Source: an uncultured Sphingomonadaceae bacterium (GTDB taxonomy: Bacteria > Pseudomonadota > Alphaproteobacteria > Sphingomonadales > Sphingomonadaceae). From it: a DNA stretch of 64,000 nucleotides. The stretch spans positions 186,001-250,000 of the forward strand of contig CANLSQ010000001.1 of assembly GCA_947493955.1 (NCBI GenBank). Direction: 5' to 3'. This document shows, in pieces, positions 23,724 to 33,122 of this stretch. Positions within the stretch are counted from its first letter, which is position 1; each line of letters begins with the position of its first letter. The notes beneath the pieces were generated by a model. It was given only the letters and a program-made list of their open reading frames with translations, was not told the origin of the DNA and made no database searches. A program made the translations under genes and the position numbers.

Positions 23724-24503
23724 TCATCGAAAAACTGCTGATTGATAGCTTGTGGCCAGCAATACCCCATCCATGCTAAATAAGCGCACTTGCTGGTTTG
23801 ATATTCCCGCTCTTATTGCCGCACTGTCTGTCTCAACGATAATGTAATTGTCGTCAGCATCGGAAATTTGCTTTTTAGAAGCATAAATATGCGTGCTCAG
23901 TGACAATGTTGACGCAAAGGTCAACTGTTCCGATGCGAAGAATATCCGCGGCATTGGCGTGTCGCAAATCATGGACAAGATTGCAGTATTCAGCTTCTGA
24001 TTGGAACGGGCTCGGAGTAATACTATGGACCGTGGTTGCTCATTGATCTTTCCAGGGCGCCCCTCCACCATATATTGGTCAAAACAAGCCAACCATTTTG
24101 GCGTCATTGCAGAGGCTTCGAGCTTGGAATAGTATTCTGGAGCTTTCACCTGCGGAGCAGTTGCATTAAAACTGATATCTGATGCGCTCCGGGGACCAGC
24201 AACCATATCTGCGGTGACCATCAACTTTCCGTCAGTATCAGAAATCATGACACGCCAGAAATCGATCCGGCTTCGTCGCACTTGTAATTCGACATCTACC
24301 ACAATCTCGGCCACGGTGACAGGTGCCATGAATTGCATCTGCTGCGTGAGTACTTCACCACGAAACTCGACATCAGCCTTGAGTGCTTCGACCGCTACCG
24401 CCGCCACCCAACCGCCAAATGCGCTGGTGAAATTCCAGAAAGATTGATCTGTCGCCAAACTATATTGTCGTTCGGAAAGTCTCCGAAAATCAAATGCCAG
24501 CAT
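23724..24503 (-). CDS. Acyl-CoA thioesterase-like (TesB-type double hotdog)
   Basis: The 259-aa product resembles thioesterase-like proteins with two hotdog domains: FGGWVAAVAVEA on the first central helix, then VELQVRRSRIDFWRV, and a second domain from about residue 135 ending ATSYQSAVFR. Members hydrolyse acyl-CoA thioesters in the cytoplasm. I cannot place the catalytic Asp-Gln-Thr set of TesB with confidence. ATG at 24503 follows AAAGGAAAG. It diverges from the TetR efflux operon, and near-identical 24-bp sites lie on both sides of the intergenic region, so TetR may control both directions. Confidence 0.75.
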   Translation of the reverse strand: MLAFDFRRLSERQYSLATDQSFWNFTSAFGGWVAAVAVEALKADVEFRGEVLTQQMQFMAPVTVAEIVVDVELQVRRSRIDFWRVMISDTDGKLMVTADMVAGPRSASDISFNATAPQVKAPEYYSKLEASAMTPKWLACFDQYMVEGRPGKINEQPRSIVLLRARSNQKLNTAILSMICDTPMPRIFFASEQLTFASTLSLSTHIYASKKQISDADDNYIIVETDSAAIRAGISNQQVRLFSMDGVLLATSYQSAVFR

Positions 24504-24540
24504 GAGGCTTTCCTTTTTTTGCAATTTCTCTAGACAATTA

Positions 24541-24564
24541 TGTTTACATCATATACAATGTTTA
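24541..24564. promoter_or_regulatory. Repeated TetR-site candidate, copy 1
   Basis: A 24-bp sequence beginning TGTTTACATCATATAC, nearly identical to the copy at 24772. It is close to the thioesterase start (38 bp upstream). Confidence 0.5.
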
Positions 24565-24578
24565 TTATGTATACATAA
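24565..24578. promoter_or_regulatory. Palindrome in the thioesterase/TetR divergent promoter
   Basis: TTATGTATACATAA is a perfect 14-bp palindrome directly following the first repeated site, a plausible operator core for the TetR-family protein. Confidence 0.5.
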
Positions 24579-24771
24579 AAGGATACCTTAAAACAATTTT
24601 CTTATCGTTGTGGCGATTTACGAAGAGCAATTTTGCTGGAGTCACGCTGTCTGCTCAAAACCCAATCTGAGCCTGCATTGACGACCAAAGCACTCATTGC
24701 ACTAGCTCTACCGTATTTTTGACATCCAACTTTTGCTGTCGCTCGTAGAGCTCATGTGTATCGTCCATAAA

Positions 24772-24795
24772 TGTTTACATTATATACTAAGTTTA
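24772..24795. promoter_or_regulatory. Repeated TetR-site candidate, copy 2
   Basis: A 24-bp sequence beginning TGTTTACATTATATAC, differing from copy 1 at only a few bases. It ends 23 bases before the TetR start, where repressor binding would block transcription. The 190 bp between the two copies shows no gene. Confidence 0.5.
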
Positions 24796-24818
24796 CGCTC
24801 TAACCATAGGAGCTCGAA

Positions 24819-25451
24819 TTGCAGGGTAAATCTTATCATCACGGAGACTTGAGAAGCGCTATTCTAAAAGAAGCGCTTCTTATTCTTGAATCTCATGGAG
24901 AGGATGCCATGACGATGCGCCGGATCGCCGAAAGCACTGGTGTCAGCGCAATGGCGGCATATAAACATTTTGCCAATCGCGATGCTATCCTTCAGGCGTT
25001 GGCAATTGAAGGGTTCAACAAGCTTGCCCGGGTAACGAAACGGGCCCGCAAGAAAAGCAACCTCGCTGCCGACGAGCAATTGATCGCGATCGGCGTGGCT
25101 TACATCATGCATGGCATCAGCCACCCTAAGGTTTACCGAGTCATGTTTGGTCAGCTCACTGCCGGTATCCCCGATGCGGCGACCAAATCAGCAGCAGACG
25201 AGGCCTACGGTGTCCTCTGTGACTGTTTGCGAGACAATGCAGAGACTTTTGGATTCGATAAGGCAGAAGCCGAAACACATGCATTTTCGGTTTGGTCGAT
25301 GGCGCATGGGATGACATCACTTTTTGTGGAAGGACATGCCAGGACCCGCAATATTCAGACAAAAGACCAACAACGAGATGTAGCGACTAGAGGAGCGGAA
25401 CTCGTTGCGCGCGGAATATCATTCCGGCGCGGGAGCGAGGCGATCCAATGA
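24819..25451 (+). CDS. TetR/AcrR-family transcriptional regulator
   Basis: A 210-aa repressor-type protein with an N-terminal HTH (AMTMRRIAESTGVSAMAAYKHFANRDAIL, given here in its key positions about 30-58) and a ligand-binding C-terminal half resembling the TetR_C WHG group (WSMAHGMTSL). It starts with TTG at 24819, spaced from AGGAG upstream; no better ATG exists before the HTH. Its TGA overlaps the MFP start as ATGA, so regulator, adaptor and pump form one operon. By family precedent it senses an efflux substrate and represses its own operon. Confidence 0.9.
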   Translation: MQGKSYHHGDLRSAILKEALLILESHGEDAMTMRRIAESTGVSAMAAYKHFANRDAILQALAIEGFNKLARVTKRARKKSNLAADEQLIAIGVAYIMHGISHPKVYRVMFGQLTAGIPDAATKSAADEAYGVLCDCLRDNAETFGFDKAEAETHAFSVWSMAHGMTSLFVEGHARTRNIQTKDQQRDVATRGAELVARGISFRRGSEAIQ

Positions 25452-26641
25452 TTGTTAGTTATCTGACTCAGCGAAAAAAAATCCTGCTTGTCGGGATCGC
25501 TCTTTCACTGCTCTTAGCAGCTCTATGGGCATATCTCGACATCGGAAGAGCAGTCGAGCCGGATCTGAAACCAGCAAAACCAGTTGCGGTGGACATTGTG
25601 CAGGAGCAGCCGGAATATATGGTGAAGAGATCATTTGCAGGTCGTCTGCTTTCCTCCAATGTAGTCGATCTTGGATTTGAGTTGCCGGGCAGGATTAGCC
25701 GGATATTTGTGGATGCCGGGGATACGGTTAAACGTGGAACACCGCTTGCGCGAATTGATACAGACGAACTCACTAGTCAGCAATCCGAGCTGTCTGCGGT
25801 GCTAAAAGAAGCCGAAGCACAGCTGACCCAGACTTCTGCTCGATACGATCGACTTGAAAAACTTGCACCGGATTTTGCTTCAGTCCAGCAATTAGATGAC
25901 GCGCGTGCGGCTCGAGACTCTGCCAGAGCGCGCGTTGGCCAAGCAGCTGGAGCATTAGCGAGGCTGAAAACAAACAAACAAAATTCTCTTCTTGTGGCTC
26001 CGTTTTCTGGGGAGATTGTCAACCGCAGTGCAGACAGGGGTACGGTTGTGAATGCGGGTCAGGCGGTTTTCCGCCTTAACGGCGGTGGATCTTTGGAAGC
26101 GGACGTAGGTATACCGACCAGATTTCGGGATCAGATTACCCTCGGCACCCAATATAAGGTCTCCAACGGCGAGCAGGAATCCGTGGCAGTCGCCGAACGA
26201 GTGATTGACGATGTTAACCCGCTTACCAATACAATTACGGTTCGGTTTGTTTTGCCTGAAAGCGGAGGATTTGTTGCCTCGGAAACAGTGCGGGTCTCAT
26301 TGACAGAAACTTTGCAGGCTAAGGGTATGTGGGTCAAAAACTCCGCCTTGGTCGAAAGCTTACGAGGGTTATGGGCTGTCTACGTCGTCAACCCAAAATC
26401 ACAGTCGGACAGAGAGGATTCTCAGCATGTGACCGGAATTGTGAAGCGCCAGGATGTCGAGGTGTTGCACAGCGAAGCTGATCGCAGCTTTGTTCGCGGC
26501 GCACTTTCCAGTGGCAGTTTGGTCATTCGCAACAGTCCGTTTCGCTTTGTTCCCGGACAGCGCGTTTCAGTAAAACAATCAACCGCAGTAAACCAATTAC
26601 CTAAACACCGGCTGGCGGATGCTGGGACTTCAATTCAATGA
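25448..26641 (+). CDS. RND efflux membrane fusion protein (HlyD/AcrA family)
   Basis: Periplasmic adaptor of a tripartite pump, 397 aa. It has one N-terminal membrane segment (residues ~12-30) without a lipobox, the lipoyl half FELPGRISRIFVDAGDTVKRG, a coiled-coil hairpin (about 105-180), the second lipoyl half LLVAPFSGEIVNRSADRGTVV and a beta-barrel domain. Start and stop overlap the neighbouring genes by 4 bp each. It should pair with the RND protein immediately downstream; no outer-membrane factor is encoded here, so the pump may borrow one, for example the NodT-type protein at 55517. Confidence 0.93.
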   Translation: MIVSYLTQRKKILLVGIALSLLLAALWAYLDIGRAVEPDLKPAKPVAVDIVQEQPEYMVKRSFAGRLLSSNVVDLGFELPGRISRIFVDAGDTVKRGTPLARIDTDELTSQQSELSAVLKEAEAQLTQTSARYDRLEKLAPDFASVQQLDDARAARDSARARVGQAAGALARLKTNKQNSLLVAPFSGEIVNRSADRGTVVNAGQAVFRLNGGGSLEADVGIPTRFRDQITLGTQYKVSNGEQESVAVAERVIDDVNPLTNTITVRFVLPESGGFVASETVRVSLTETLQAKGMWVKNSALVESLRGLWAVYVVNPKSQSDREDSQHVTGIVKRQDVEVLHSEADRSFVRGALSSGSLVIRNSPFRFVPGQRVSVKQSTAVNQLPKHRLADAGTSIQ

Positions 26642-29600
26642 CAACACTGTTCTTTGACGTGCGGCGATTGCTGGTACTTCTAGTTCTGCTCATTCTGGTT
26701 GGTGGCTTGGGTGCTTTGGGATCGATGGCTAATGAAGAAGACCCGCGCATTACCAATCGGGTGGCGACCGTGTTGACTTCTTTTCCAGGAGCCAGCGCTG
26801 CGCGTGTGGAACAATTGGTAACCGAGAAAATCGAGGCCCGTCTGAAACAATTGGACGAAGTTGACGAGTTGCGATCAGTTTCCACCAACGGAATTTCTTC
26901 GATAACCCTTGTTTTGAAAGATAGCATCACAGAACCAGACACGCCCTTTGGACTTGTTCGTGACGCATTGACGGACGTGACCCCTGATCTTCCCGCCGGA
27001 GCTGGCGTGCCGGTTTTCGATGATACCCGCGCCGGTGCCTATACGGTCCTTGTTGCGTTAACCTGGGAAGCGAAAAGCGATCTCAATCCTGTAGTATTGA
27101 GGCGATCGGCATTAGAGTTGCAAGACCGCATGCGAGCATTTCCGGGGACAGAACTGGTCACTTTGCATGGTGCATCGAAAGAGGAAATCAGCGTTTCTCT
27201 GGATCGATCGGCTTCGGCATCATTGGGACTTTCCAAAGCTCAAATAGCAAGAGCGGTTGAATTGGCCGATGCGAAAGTTTCTGCCGGACAGTTTAAGGGT
27301 AAGCAGACAGAACTCAACCTCGAGGTCCGGGGCGAGATAGACGGGTTGAGCCGATTACGAGAGACGATTGTCGGGCAATCCCCTCAGGGACTCTCCATAC
27401 GTCTTGGCGATATAGCGACCCTTTCACGGGGCATTGCGTCCCCGGTGACAGATCTTGCCTATCACAATGGAAAGCCGGCTGTCGTTGTGGCGACCCGGAT
27501 GCAAGCGGGATTGCGGGTGGCCGACTGGACAGCTGACGTGAGGCAGCTGGTCAATGAATTTGAGTTAGCCGTTTCAGACGGCGTAAAAGTGGAAATCATT
27601 TTTGATCAAGGTGTCTATGCCAGCGAACGGTTTCAAACACTCGTTGGCAATTTGCTTATCGGGGCCGGGTTGGTGGTCCTGGTGCTGTTTGTTACACTTG
27701 GATGGCGATCCGCCCTGATAGTTTCCGCCGCCATACCGTTGACCGGATTGGCCTCACTGATCATCCTCAATCTGCTTGGTAGACCAATTAACCAAATATC
27801 TATTACAGGTTTGATTGTCGCGCTTGGCCTGCTTGTCGATGCGGCCATTGTCATGACGGACGCTGTCCGTCGACATTTATTGGATGGTAGCTCACCGAGA
27901 GAGTCTGTGCGTCTATCTGTACAACGATTGTGGCTTCCGTTGTTCAGTTCCACGCTGACCACGGTTCTAGCATTTTTGCCATTGGTTATTCTGCCTGGCG
28001 GAGCGGGGGAATTTGTTGGAGGAATCGGCAGCAGTGTAATCGTAGCCCTGGTCGCATCCTTTGCGCTGGCCATGACAGTCATTGCAACACTGGCGGGAAT
28101 ATTTTTAAAATCCTCCTCTCACAAAACCGAAGAACAAGGCCGATTTGGATTTTTGCAATCAGGTGTTCAGGCGACTGCTTTGGGTGAGCGTTTTCAAGCG
28201 CTGTTTCTTAAAAGTTTGACGATGCCGAAGAGGTCGATCGCAATCGCATGCTTACTACCGCTAATCGGCTTTTACGGGGTAACAACATTGCCGACATCCT
28301 TTTTTCCAGAAGCAGATCGCAATCAATTTTATGTTGAGCTACGTCTGCCAAGCCAAAGTTCAATAGAAGAGACCGCAAATGCCGTTAGAGCAGCCCAGCA
28401 ATATCTGGAAACAAACGAGGAGATTGTTCAGGTTTCGTGGTTTGTCGGACGATCTGCTCCAAGTTTCTATTACAACATAGCAAACAATCAGGATGGCAAT
28501 GCCAGCTATGCGCAGGCGATGATTACCACTCGATCTGTAGGCCAAGTAAAACCGACACTAAATGCAGTAGGTGAAGCGCTTCAAGAAAAGCTGCCGGATA
28601 TTCAAGTGATCAGCCGACAACTTTCCCAAGGTCCCCCGACATTTTCGCCGATCGAGCTTCGGATCTTCGGCAATGACATGAAGATATTACAAGATTTGGG
28701 CGAGAAATCGCGCTTGATCTTCGCAGAGATTGACGAGGTGACAGCAACCAATCCATCCTTTGCCGGAGGCGAACCCAAGTTGTGGCTGGATCTGGATCCT
28801 GATCGTGCGCGCCAGTTTGGTCTTGGCATCGGAGAGGCATCGGAGCTGATTAGGGCAGAACTCGATGGTGTAGTTAGCGGCTCGATTATCGAAGGAACCG
28901 AAAATCTGGATATTCGGATCTGGACAGTAGAAGAAGACCGCGATCAGCTAGCGGATCTTGCTTCGATTGAGTTTGTGAGAGCGGATCAGCCTGGAGAGTC
29001 TGTGCCAGTACTTGCGCTCGGCGAGCTTGAGCTTTTGCCTGCTCCGGCAACTTTACGTCGCTTCCAAGGCAATCGTGTTAACATCATATCCGGATATGTA
29101 GCCGCCGGTGAGATTCCTTCCACAGCTATAGAAAAGTTCAAACTGGCATGGGACGAAGCCGGTCATGAAATACCTCCGGGATACAGTTTTCAATTTGGTG
29201 GTGACGAGGAAGCACGATCGGATAACTTTGGCGCGCTCATCAGCATATTTGGCATAATTTCGGTCATTATGCTGGCGACGGTTGTGTTAACATTTAACTC
29301 TTTTCGGCTGGCAGCCATCGTGTTCATCGTCGCAATCCTTTCAACCGGACTTGGGATGCTTTCACTAACCATCTTCCAATTTCCATTCGGCTTTCAACCC
29401 ATTGTAGCACTCATTGGGCTGATTGGCGTGGCGATCAATGCAGCAATTATCATCCTTTCCGGTCTCAAATCAAATGCACGTGCAAAACAAGGAAACCATC
29501 AAGCCATAACGGATGAGGTCATGGCCACATCGCGACACATCTGGTCCACGACAATTACAACTTTTGGTGGTTTCCTGCCGCTGATATTGTCCGAAGGAGG

Positions 29601-29754
29601 ATTTTGGCCACCCTTTGCTACAGCCATTGCCGGCGGAGTATTGCTCTCCACCATCATCTCTTTCTTTCTTGTTCCACAGATGTTTTTGCTTCTGAACCGG
29701 TTTGAGAATAGCCCGCGAACCAGCTTCAGAAAAATCGCTATATTCAGGCCTTAG
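26638..29754 (+). CDS. RND-family efflux transporter (inner-membrane pump)
   Basis: Proton-driven multidrug-type exporter of 1038 aa, the standard length. One N-terminal helix, two large periplasmic loops and two groups of helices are visible. In TM4 the motif is GLLVDAAIVMTDAV, with one of the two AcrB Asp residues replaced by Ala, as in several RND subfamilies. It starts at ATG 26638 overlapping the MFP stop. Expression is probably governed by the co-encoded TetR protein. Substrates cannot be read from the sequence. Confidence 0.95.
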   Translation: MTTLFFDVRRLLVLLVLLILVGGLGALGSMANEEDPRITNRVATVLTSFPGASAARVEQLVTEKIEARLKQLDEVDELRSVSTNGISSITLVLKDSITEPDTPFGLVRDALTDVTPDLPAGAGVPVFDDTRAGAYTVLVALTWEAKSDLNPVVLRRSALELQDRMRAFPGTELVTLHGASKEEISVSLDRSASASLGLSKAQIARAVELADAKVSAGQFKGKQTELNLEVRGEIDGLSRLRETIVGQSPQGLSIRLGDIATLSRGIASPVTDLAYHNGKPAVVVATRMQAGLRVADWTADVRQLVNEFELAVSDGVKVEIIFDQGVYASERFQTLVGNLLIGAGLVVLVLFVTLGWRSALIVSAAIPLTGLASLIILNLLGRPINQISITGLIVALGLLVDAAIVMTDAVRRHLLDGSSPRESVRLSVQRLWLPLFSSTLTTVLAFLPLVILPGGAGEFVGGIGSSVIVALVASFALAMTVIATLAGIFLKSSSHKTEEQGRFGFLQSGVQATALGERFQALFLKSLTMPKRSIAIACLLPLIGFYGVTTLPTSFFPEADRNQFYVELRLPSQSSIEETANAVRAAQQYLETNEEIVQVSWFVGRSAPSFYYNIANNQDGNASYAQAMITTRSVGQVKPTLNAVGEALQEKLPDIQVISRQLSQGPPTFSPIELRIFGNDMKILQDLGEKSRLIFAEIDEVTATNPSFAGGEPKLWLDLDPDRARQFGLGIGEASELIRAELDGVVSGSIIEGTENLDIRIWTVEEDRDQLADLASIEFVRADQPGESVPVLALGELELLPAPATLRRFQGNRVNIISGYVAAGEIPSTAIEKFKLAWDEAGHEIPPGYSFQFGGDEEARSDNFGALISIFGIISVIMLATVVLTFNSFRLAAIVFIVAILSTGLGMLSLTIFQFPFGFQPIVALIGLIGVAINAAIIILSGLKSNARAKQGNHQAITDEVMATSRHIWSTTITTFGGFLPLILSEGGFWPPFATAIAGGVLLSTIISFFLVPQMFLLLNRFENSPRTSFRKIAIFRP

Positions 29755-29890
29755 GTCGGGAGACCCTTTTCTGCAGTTCAACTGAGCTTTTCAGCACTGT
29801 AGATAGAGAAAGAGCACACTTTGCACTCATAGCAGCCACAACCAGACATTCCGCAATCGGCCCAATAGCTGTCGTTAAAAACAACCTAAG

Positions 29891-29918
29891 CTAGTGTCCG
29901 CTTTCGGGATGAAGCAGC
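29891..29918. repeat. Partial dispersed repeat arm
   Basis: GCTAGTGTCCGCTTTCGGGA followed by TGAAGCAG, a single left arm of the repeat family, in the gap after the RND gene. Confidence 0.55.
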
Positions 29919-29957
29919 CTTTGTCCAAATTACCAATCCTGTCAAAGGTGAAAGGAT

Positions 29958-30998
29958 TTAATTCTCGTCCTTTTCGACATTCTCCTTAACGCGCATTATT
30001 GCAGCGGCAATCTCGCTTGGTACTTCTTCCTGCAAGAAATGTCCGGCCTCAGTCTCGGTCACCGGTGCATCAGGGAAACTGGCTTTCATGGGCGCCAGTC
30101 CCTGCGCCAAGATAGGATCTTTCATGCCCCAGACCAGCTCCACCGGGATATCCAATGTGCCAACATAGCTTTCGATCATCCGCATTTGCTCTGCGCTGGG
30201 ATGGTCTGGGCCATCGGGGACCATGCGCATTTGGGCCAACGGGGCCTTGGCATTGCCGCTTTCTAGAACCGGCCGCCCATATAGTTGTCGCACTTCTTCG
30301 GGCATGGAATTCGGATCGCCTTGCACTTGGTCAATACGGTCGAATACCGATGTAAAGACCTCCAGAATTAGTTCACCCACTACCGGCGTTTTAACCGTCG
30401 CATGGGCCGCGGACAAATCTCGCTTTTCGGTAGGCGCGCTGAAGCCGGTGTTCATCACTACCACGCCTTTTAACAGGCCGGGTGACTTTGCCAGCGCACC
30501 CATTCCGACTGGACCGCCCCAGTCCTGCCCGACATAGATCAACTGCTTCAACTGCAATCGTTTCAAGGCTTCCTTCATCCAGCGAATATGATTGTCGAGT
30601 GTTTGTTCGCTCGCTGGTACTTTGGAGGAAAAGCCAAGTCCAACCAGCGTCGGCATAATTACACGCACGCGATCCAGCGGCAGTTCAGCGGCGACTTTGC
30701 GATACAGGAAACCGGAGGTAGGATTGCCATGCTGCAAGTAGATGGGATAGCCTGACCCTGTCTCCAAGACATGAATTTTGATACCTGACTCTACTTCAAT
30801 GAAGTAACTTTTATAGCCTTCATCGACAAATTTTCTCGCATAGTCTGGTAATGGGAAGGCTTCAAAGCTTCCGCTATCCAGTTCAACAGTTCCGCTTCCC
30901 GCCGGTGTCTTCAACTCTCCGTCGCGAGTTAAAACCAAAGCCAAGATGATCGCGGTAAAAGCGATCACTCCAAATGACGTCAGCAATATCCTCTTCAC
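29958..30998 (-). CDS. Haloalkane-dehalogenase-like alpha/beta hydrolase, membrane-anchored
   Basis: The 346-aa protein has an N-terminal membrane segment (residues ~3-22) and an alpha/beta hydrolase domain with HGNPTSGFLYRK, the nucleophile elbow GQDWGGP (Asp as nucleophile, followed by the Trp that helps halide binding in dehalogenases), an acid probably in GMKDPIL and the catalytic His in AGHFLQEE. An Asp nucleophile means haloalkane dehalogenase or epoxide hydrolase rather than esterase. The start is taken as GTG at 30998 behind GGGAGG. ATG at 31028 is possible; the still longer frame to 31082 is encoded by a dispersed repeat and is rejected. Anchoring toward the periplasm is unusual for this family. 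Confidence 0.82.
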   Translation of the reverse strand: MKRILLTSFGVIAFTAIILALVLTRDGELKTPAGSGTVELDSGSFEAFPLPDYARKFVDEGYKSYFIEVESGIKIHVLETGSGYPIYLQHGNPTSGFLYRKVAAELPLDRVRVIMPTLVGLGFSSKVPASEQTLDNHIRWMKEALKRLQLKQLIYVGQDWGGPVGMGALAKSPGLLKGVVVMNTGFSAPTEKRDLSAAHATVKTPVVGELILEVFTSVFDRIDQVQGDPNSMPEEVRQLYGRPVLESGNAKAPLAQMRMVPDGPDHPSAEQMRMIESYVGTLDIPVELVWGMKDPILAQGLAPMKASFPDAPVTETEAGHFLQEEVPSEIAAAIMRVKENVEKDEN

Positions 30999-31060
30999 AA
31001 TTGGCCTCCCAGCCTTTGTTCTGACCATTTCTAGCAGAACTGAAGCAGCTAAAGAAACTG

Positions 31061-31095
31061 CTAATGTCCGCTTTGGGCGCAAAAGCGGACATTAG
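31061..31095. repeat. Dispersed hairpin repeat (perfect 14-bp arms)
   Basis: CTAATGTCCGCTTT pairs perfectly with AAAGCGGACATTAG around GGGCGCA. The hairpin is immediately upstream of the dehalogenase-like gene and would create a false N-terminal extension in its frame. Confidence 0.85.
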
Positions 31096-31140
31096 GAACA
31101 GCGGTATTTTAATCGTAAGGCCTCCGGGGACAACGTGAGC

Positions 31141-31875
31141 CTAAGTTGATGCCTGTGATGGGCTAAGGCCGAATAGGTTTTTGAAAGTACGTGAGAAGTG
31201 AGGTGCGTCGTAGAATCCGCTATCAAAAGCGGCATCCTGGATGGATTGTCCAGCTTCAACAAGCCGAATAGCGTGCTTTGTGGCCACCCAAGATTTGTAG
31301 CCTCTGAATGTCATGCCTGTCTTTCTTTTAAAGCGCCTCAGCATGGTGGTTCTTTCAAGATGAGATATCGCGCAGGCCTCTTTCTGGGACATTCGTAAAC
31401 AGGGCGCAGCTCCAATTGCGCTGACAATTCGATCAATCTTTTCATCACTCCGGCGGGCTATCGCCGATGCGTGCTGAAGCCGCGACAAAAGTTCAACAGA
31501 AGCAGCTTCTGTCCAATTGTCACCATGATCTTGTACAACTTTCACAATCTCACGAGGCAATGGTTTGCCGCAATGTCGACCCGCGTTGAGTGATGATAGA
31601 TGAGGCGCTTCAACATAGATCACGAAACACTGCCCACCATCAAAGCGGACTGAATGTTCGATGGCAGACTCGACAATAAATCCATCGCCTTTTGAACTAT
31701 GTCCTTTGGTCTCCACAGCGACAGGCTTTTCTCGGCCCACCAGCAGGCAGATTGAGGGGTTCCTGTGTAAGCCAGTATCCGGAAAGGCGCCTCTTAAAAG
31801 CGTGCAACCACCCGCAGAAACCACTTTTGAAATAGGGTTAGCTGCCGCTTTATAGATGTCAGGCTGCACGTTCAT
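31141..31875 (-). CDS. AraC-family transcriptional regulator
   Basis: The 244-aa product carries a C-terminal pair of helix-turn-helix motifs (about 160-240): SQKEACAISHLERTTMLRRF and then the signature IQDAAFDSGFYDAPHFSRTF with NLFGLSPSQ. The N-terminal ~130 residues are a cupin-like sensor. It diverges from the nitrilase-family gene across 63 bp, which could be its target. No clear ribosome binding site is seen at ATG 31875. Confidence 0.9.
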   Translation of the reverse strand: MNVQPDIYKAAANPISKVVSAGGCTLLRGAFPDTGLHRNPSICLLVGREKPVAVETKGHSSKGDGFIVESAIEHSVRFDGGQCFVIYVEAPHLSSLNAGRHCGKPLPREIVKVVQDHGDNWTEAASVELLSRLQHASAIARRSDEKIDRIVSAIGAAPCLRMSQKEACAISHLERTTMLRRFKRKTGMTFRGYKSWVATKHAIRLVEAGQSIQDAAFDSGFYDAPHFSRTFKNLFGLSPSQAST

Positions 31876-31938
31876 ACAAGGCGGATTAGCACGAAGCTGG
31901 TAGCTATCAACAGCAAGAGATGAATGGTGGGAAGTTTC

Positions 31939-32679
31939 ATGAAAATTAGGTTAGTGCAATTAGTCGTAGAACGGCACATTGAGCGAAATCTTCAAAAGAT
32001 ATTACGGCATATCAAGGATGCCTCGGTTGGCGAGTGGCTAATCTTTCCGGAGGCAATGCTCTGTGGCTATGCACCAGAAGACAACGCTTATCTCTCTTCG
32101 CTCCAGAAGGGAGTTATCGATGAAGCGATACATGTCATCGGTGAGGCTGCTTACCAACAAAGCTGCATTGTGGTCATAGGGTCTGCCACTTCTGTTAGCA
32201 AAAACTGGTTCAACTCGGTTATTATGATTGGAGGGCCTGACAAGAACGGAGCGTTGGTAGTTCACAACAAGCGAGAGTTGTCGCAACTTGATAAGCACCA
32301 CTTTACGCCCGGATCTCAGGCAAAGAAACATCAGTCAGGGGCAGTAACTTTCGGCGTTCAGACATGCCGTGAATTGCTATTTGCAGATACATGGAACCGC
32401 CTCCGCCGCGAAGGCGCAAACATTGTTTTTCATCTCAACAATGCACTCAAATCAAAGGACGCGATTTGGGAGCATATCCTGATAACTCGGGCGGTTGAGA
32501 ATGCCATGTATGTTTGTAGCGTCAATAATGCAGCAGAACCTCAAAGCCTTGGTTCTTATATGATCGCACCTAACGGTAGTCTGTTGGTTAGTATGACGCC
32601 TCAGCAAGAATATTCCGAATGTATTGAGATCGACTTATCTCACGTCGCGCCATGGGGAAAAGAGTGCAAAGATTTTTGA
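31939..32679 (+). CDS. Carbon-nitrogen hydrolase (nitrilase superfamily)
   Basis: The 246-aa enzyme has the catalytic triad of the family: Glu in IFPEAMLCGY, Lys in HNKREL, and Cys in QTCRELLF. Members hydrolyse amides, nitriles or carbamoyl groups. It is somewhat short compared with typical 260-300 aa members, and the block after the Lys (LSQLDKHHFTPG) resembles amidase-type relatives. ATG at 31939 follows GGGAAG; ATG at 31924 is an alternative. It is followed 15 bp later by a small membrane protein. Confidence 0.87.
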   Translation: MKIRLVQLVVERHIERNLQKILRHIKDASVGEWLIFPEAMLCGYAPEDNAYLSSLQKGVIDEAIHVIGEAAYQQSCIVVIGSATSVSKNWFNSVIMIGGPDKNGALVVHNKRELSQLDKHHFTPGSQAKKHQSGAVTFGVQTCRELLFADTWNRLRREGANIVFHLNNALKSKDAIWEHILITRAVENAMYVCSVNNAAEPQSLGSYMIAPNGSLLVSMTPQQEYSECIEIDLSHVAPWGKECKDF

Positions 32680-32694
32680 AGTGGAGTGCGATAT

Positions 32695-33081
32695 ATGAAA
32701 ATACTCAGAATAGTGGCAGTGCAGCTTTCCTTGTCCCTGATGATTGGAGAGCTTTGGAGAAGTTGGGGTGTTGGGCGGCCAATAGCATTTGTTCTCGATG
32801 ATCAGATTATGGGGGGTATGCTTCTGATATCAGCTTGGCTTGTTGGTTCTCCAACACCAGGGCGATGTGCGTTCTTTGCAGCCAGCTGGGGTGTCGTCGC
32901 GGGGATGCTCTATGGAAGTTTCTTCAACAAGGTTTTCGCACCAACCTCTCAGCAGGCGGGCAATTGGGACATGAGTATCTTGACGGTGCTAATCGGGGTT
33001 GCATTCGTAACCTCGATATTCGGGATGATCTATTCCATCTGGATTATATCCAAGTTAATAAAGTCGGTGCGCGTCGACTGA
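32695..33081 (+). CDS. Small membrane protein of unknown function
   Basis: I do not recognise this 128-aa product. Four hydrophobic segments are visible (about 3-20, 35-53, 58-75 and 95-120), with a Lys/Arg-rich C-terminus (KLIKSVRVD). ATG at 32695 is preceded by GTGGAG; an in-frame GTG lies nine bases earlier. Tight spacing suggests co-transcription with the nitrilase-family gene. Confidence 0.7.
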   Translation: MKILRIVAVQLSLSLMIGELWRSWGVGRPIAFVLDDQIMGGMLLISAWLVGSPTPGRCAFFAASWGVVAGMLYGSFFNKVFAPTSQQAGNWDMSILTVLIGVAFVTSIFGMIYSIWIISKLIKSVRVD

Positions 33082-33122
33082 TTTTCAACGTGAATATCGC
33101 CTACTGGACTGGCAGTTTCTTA

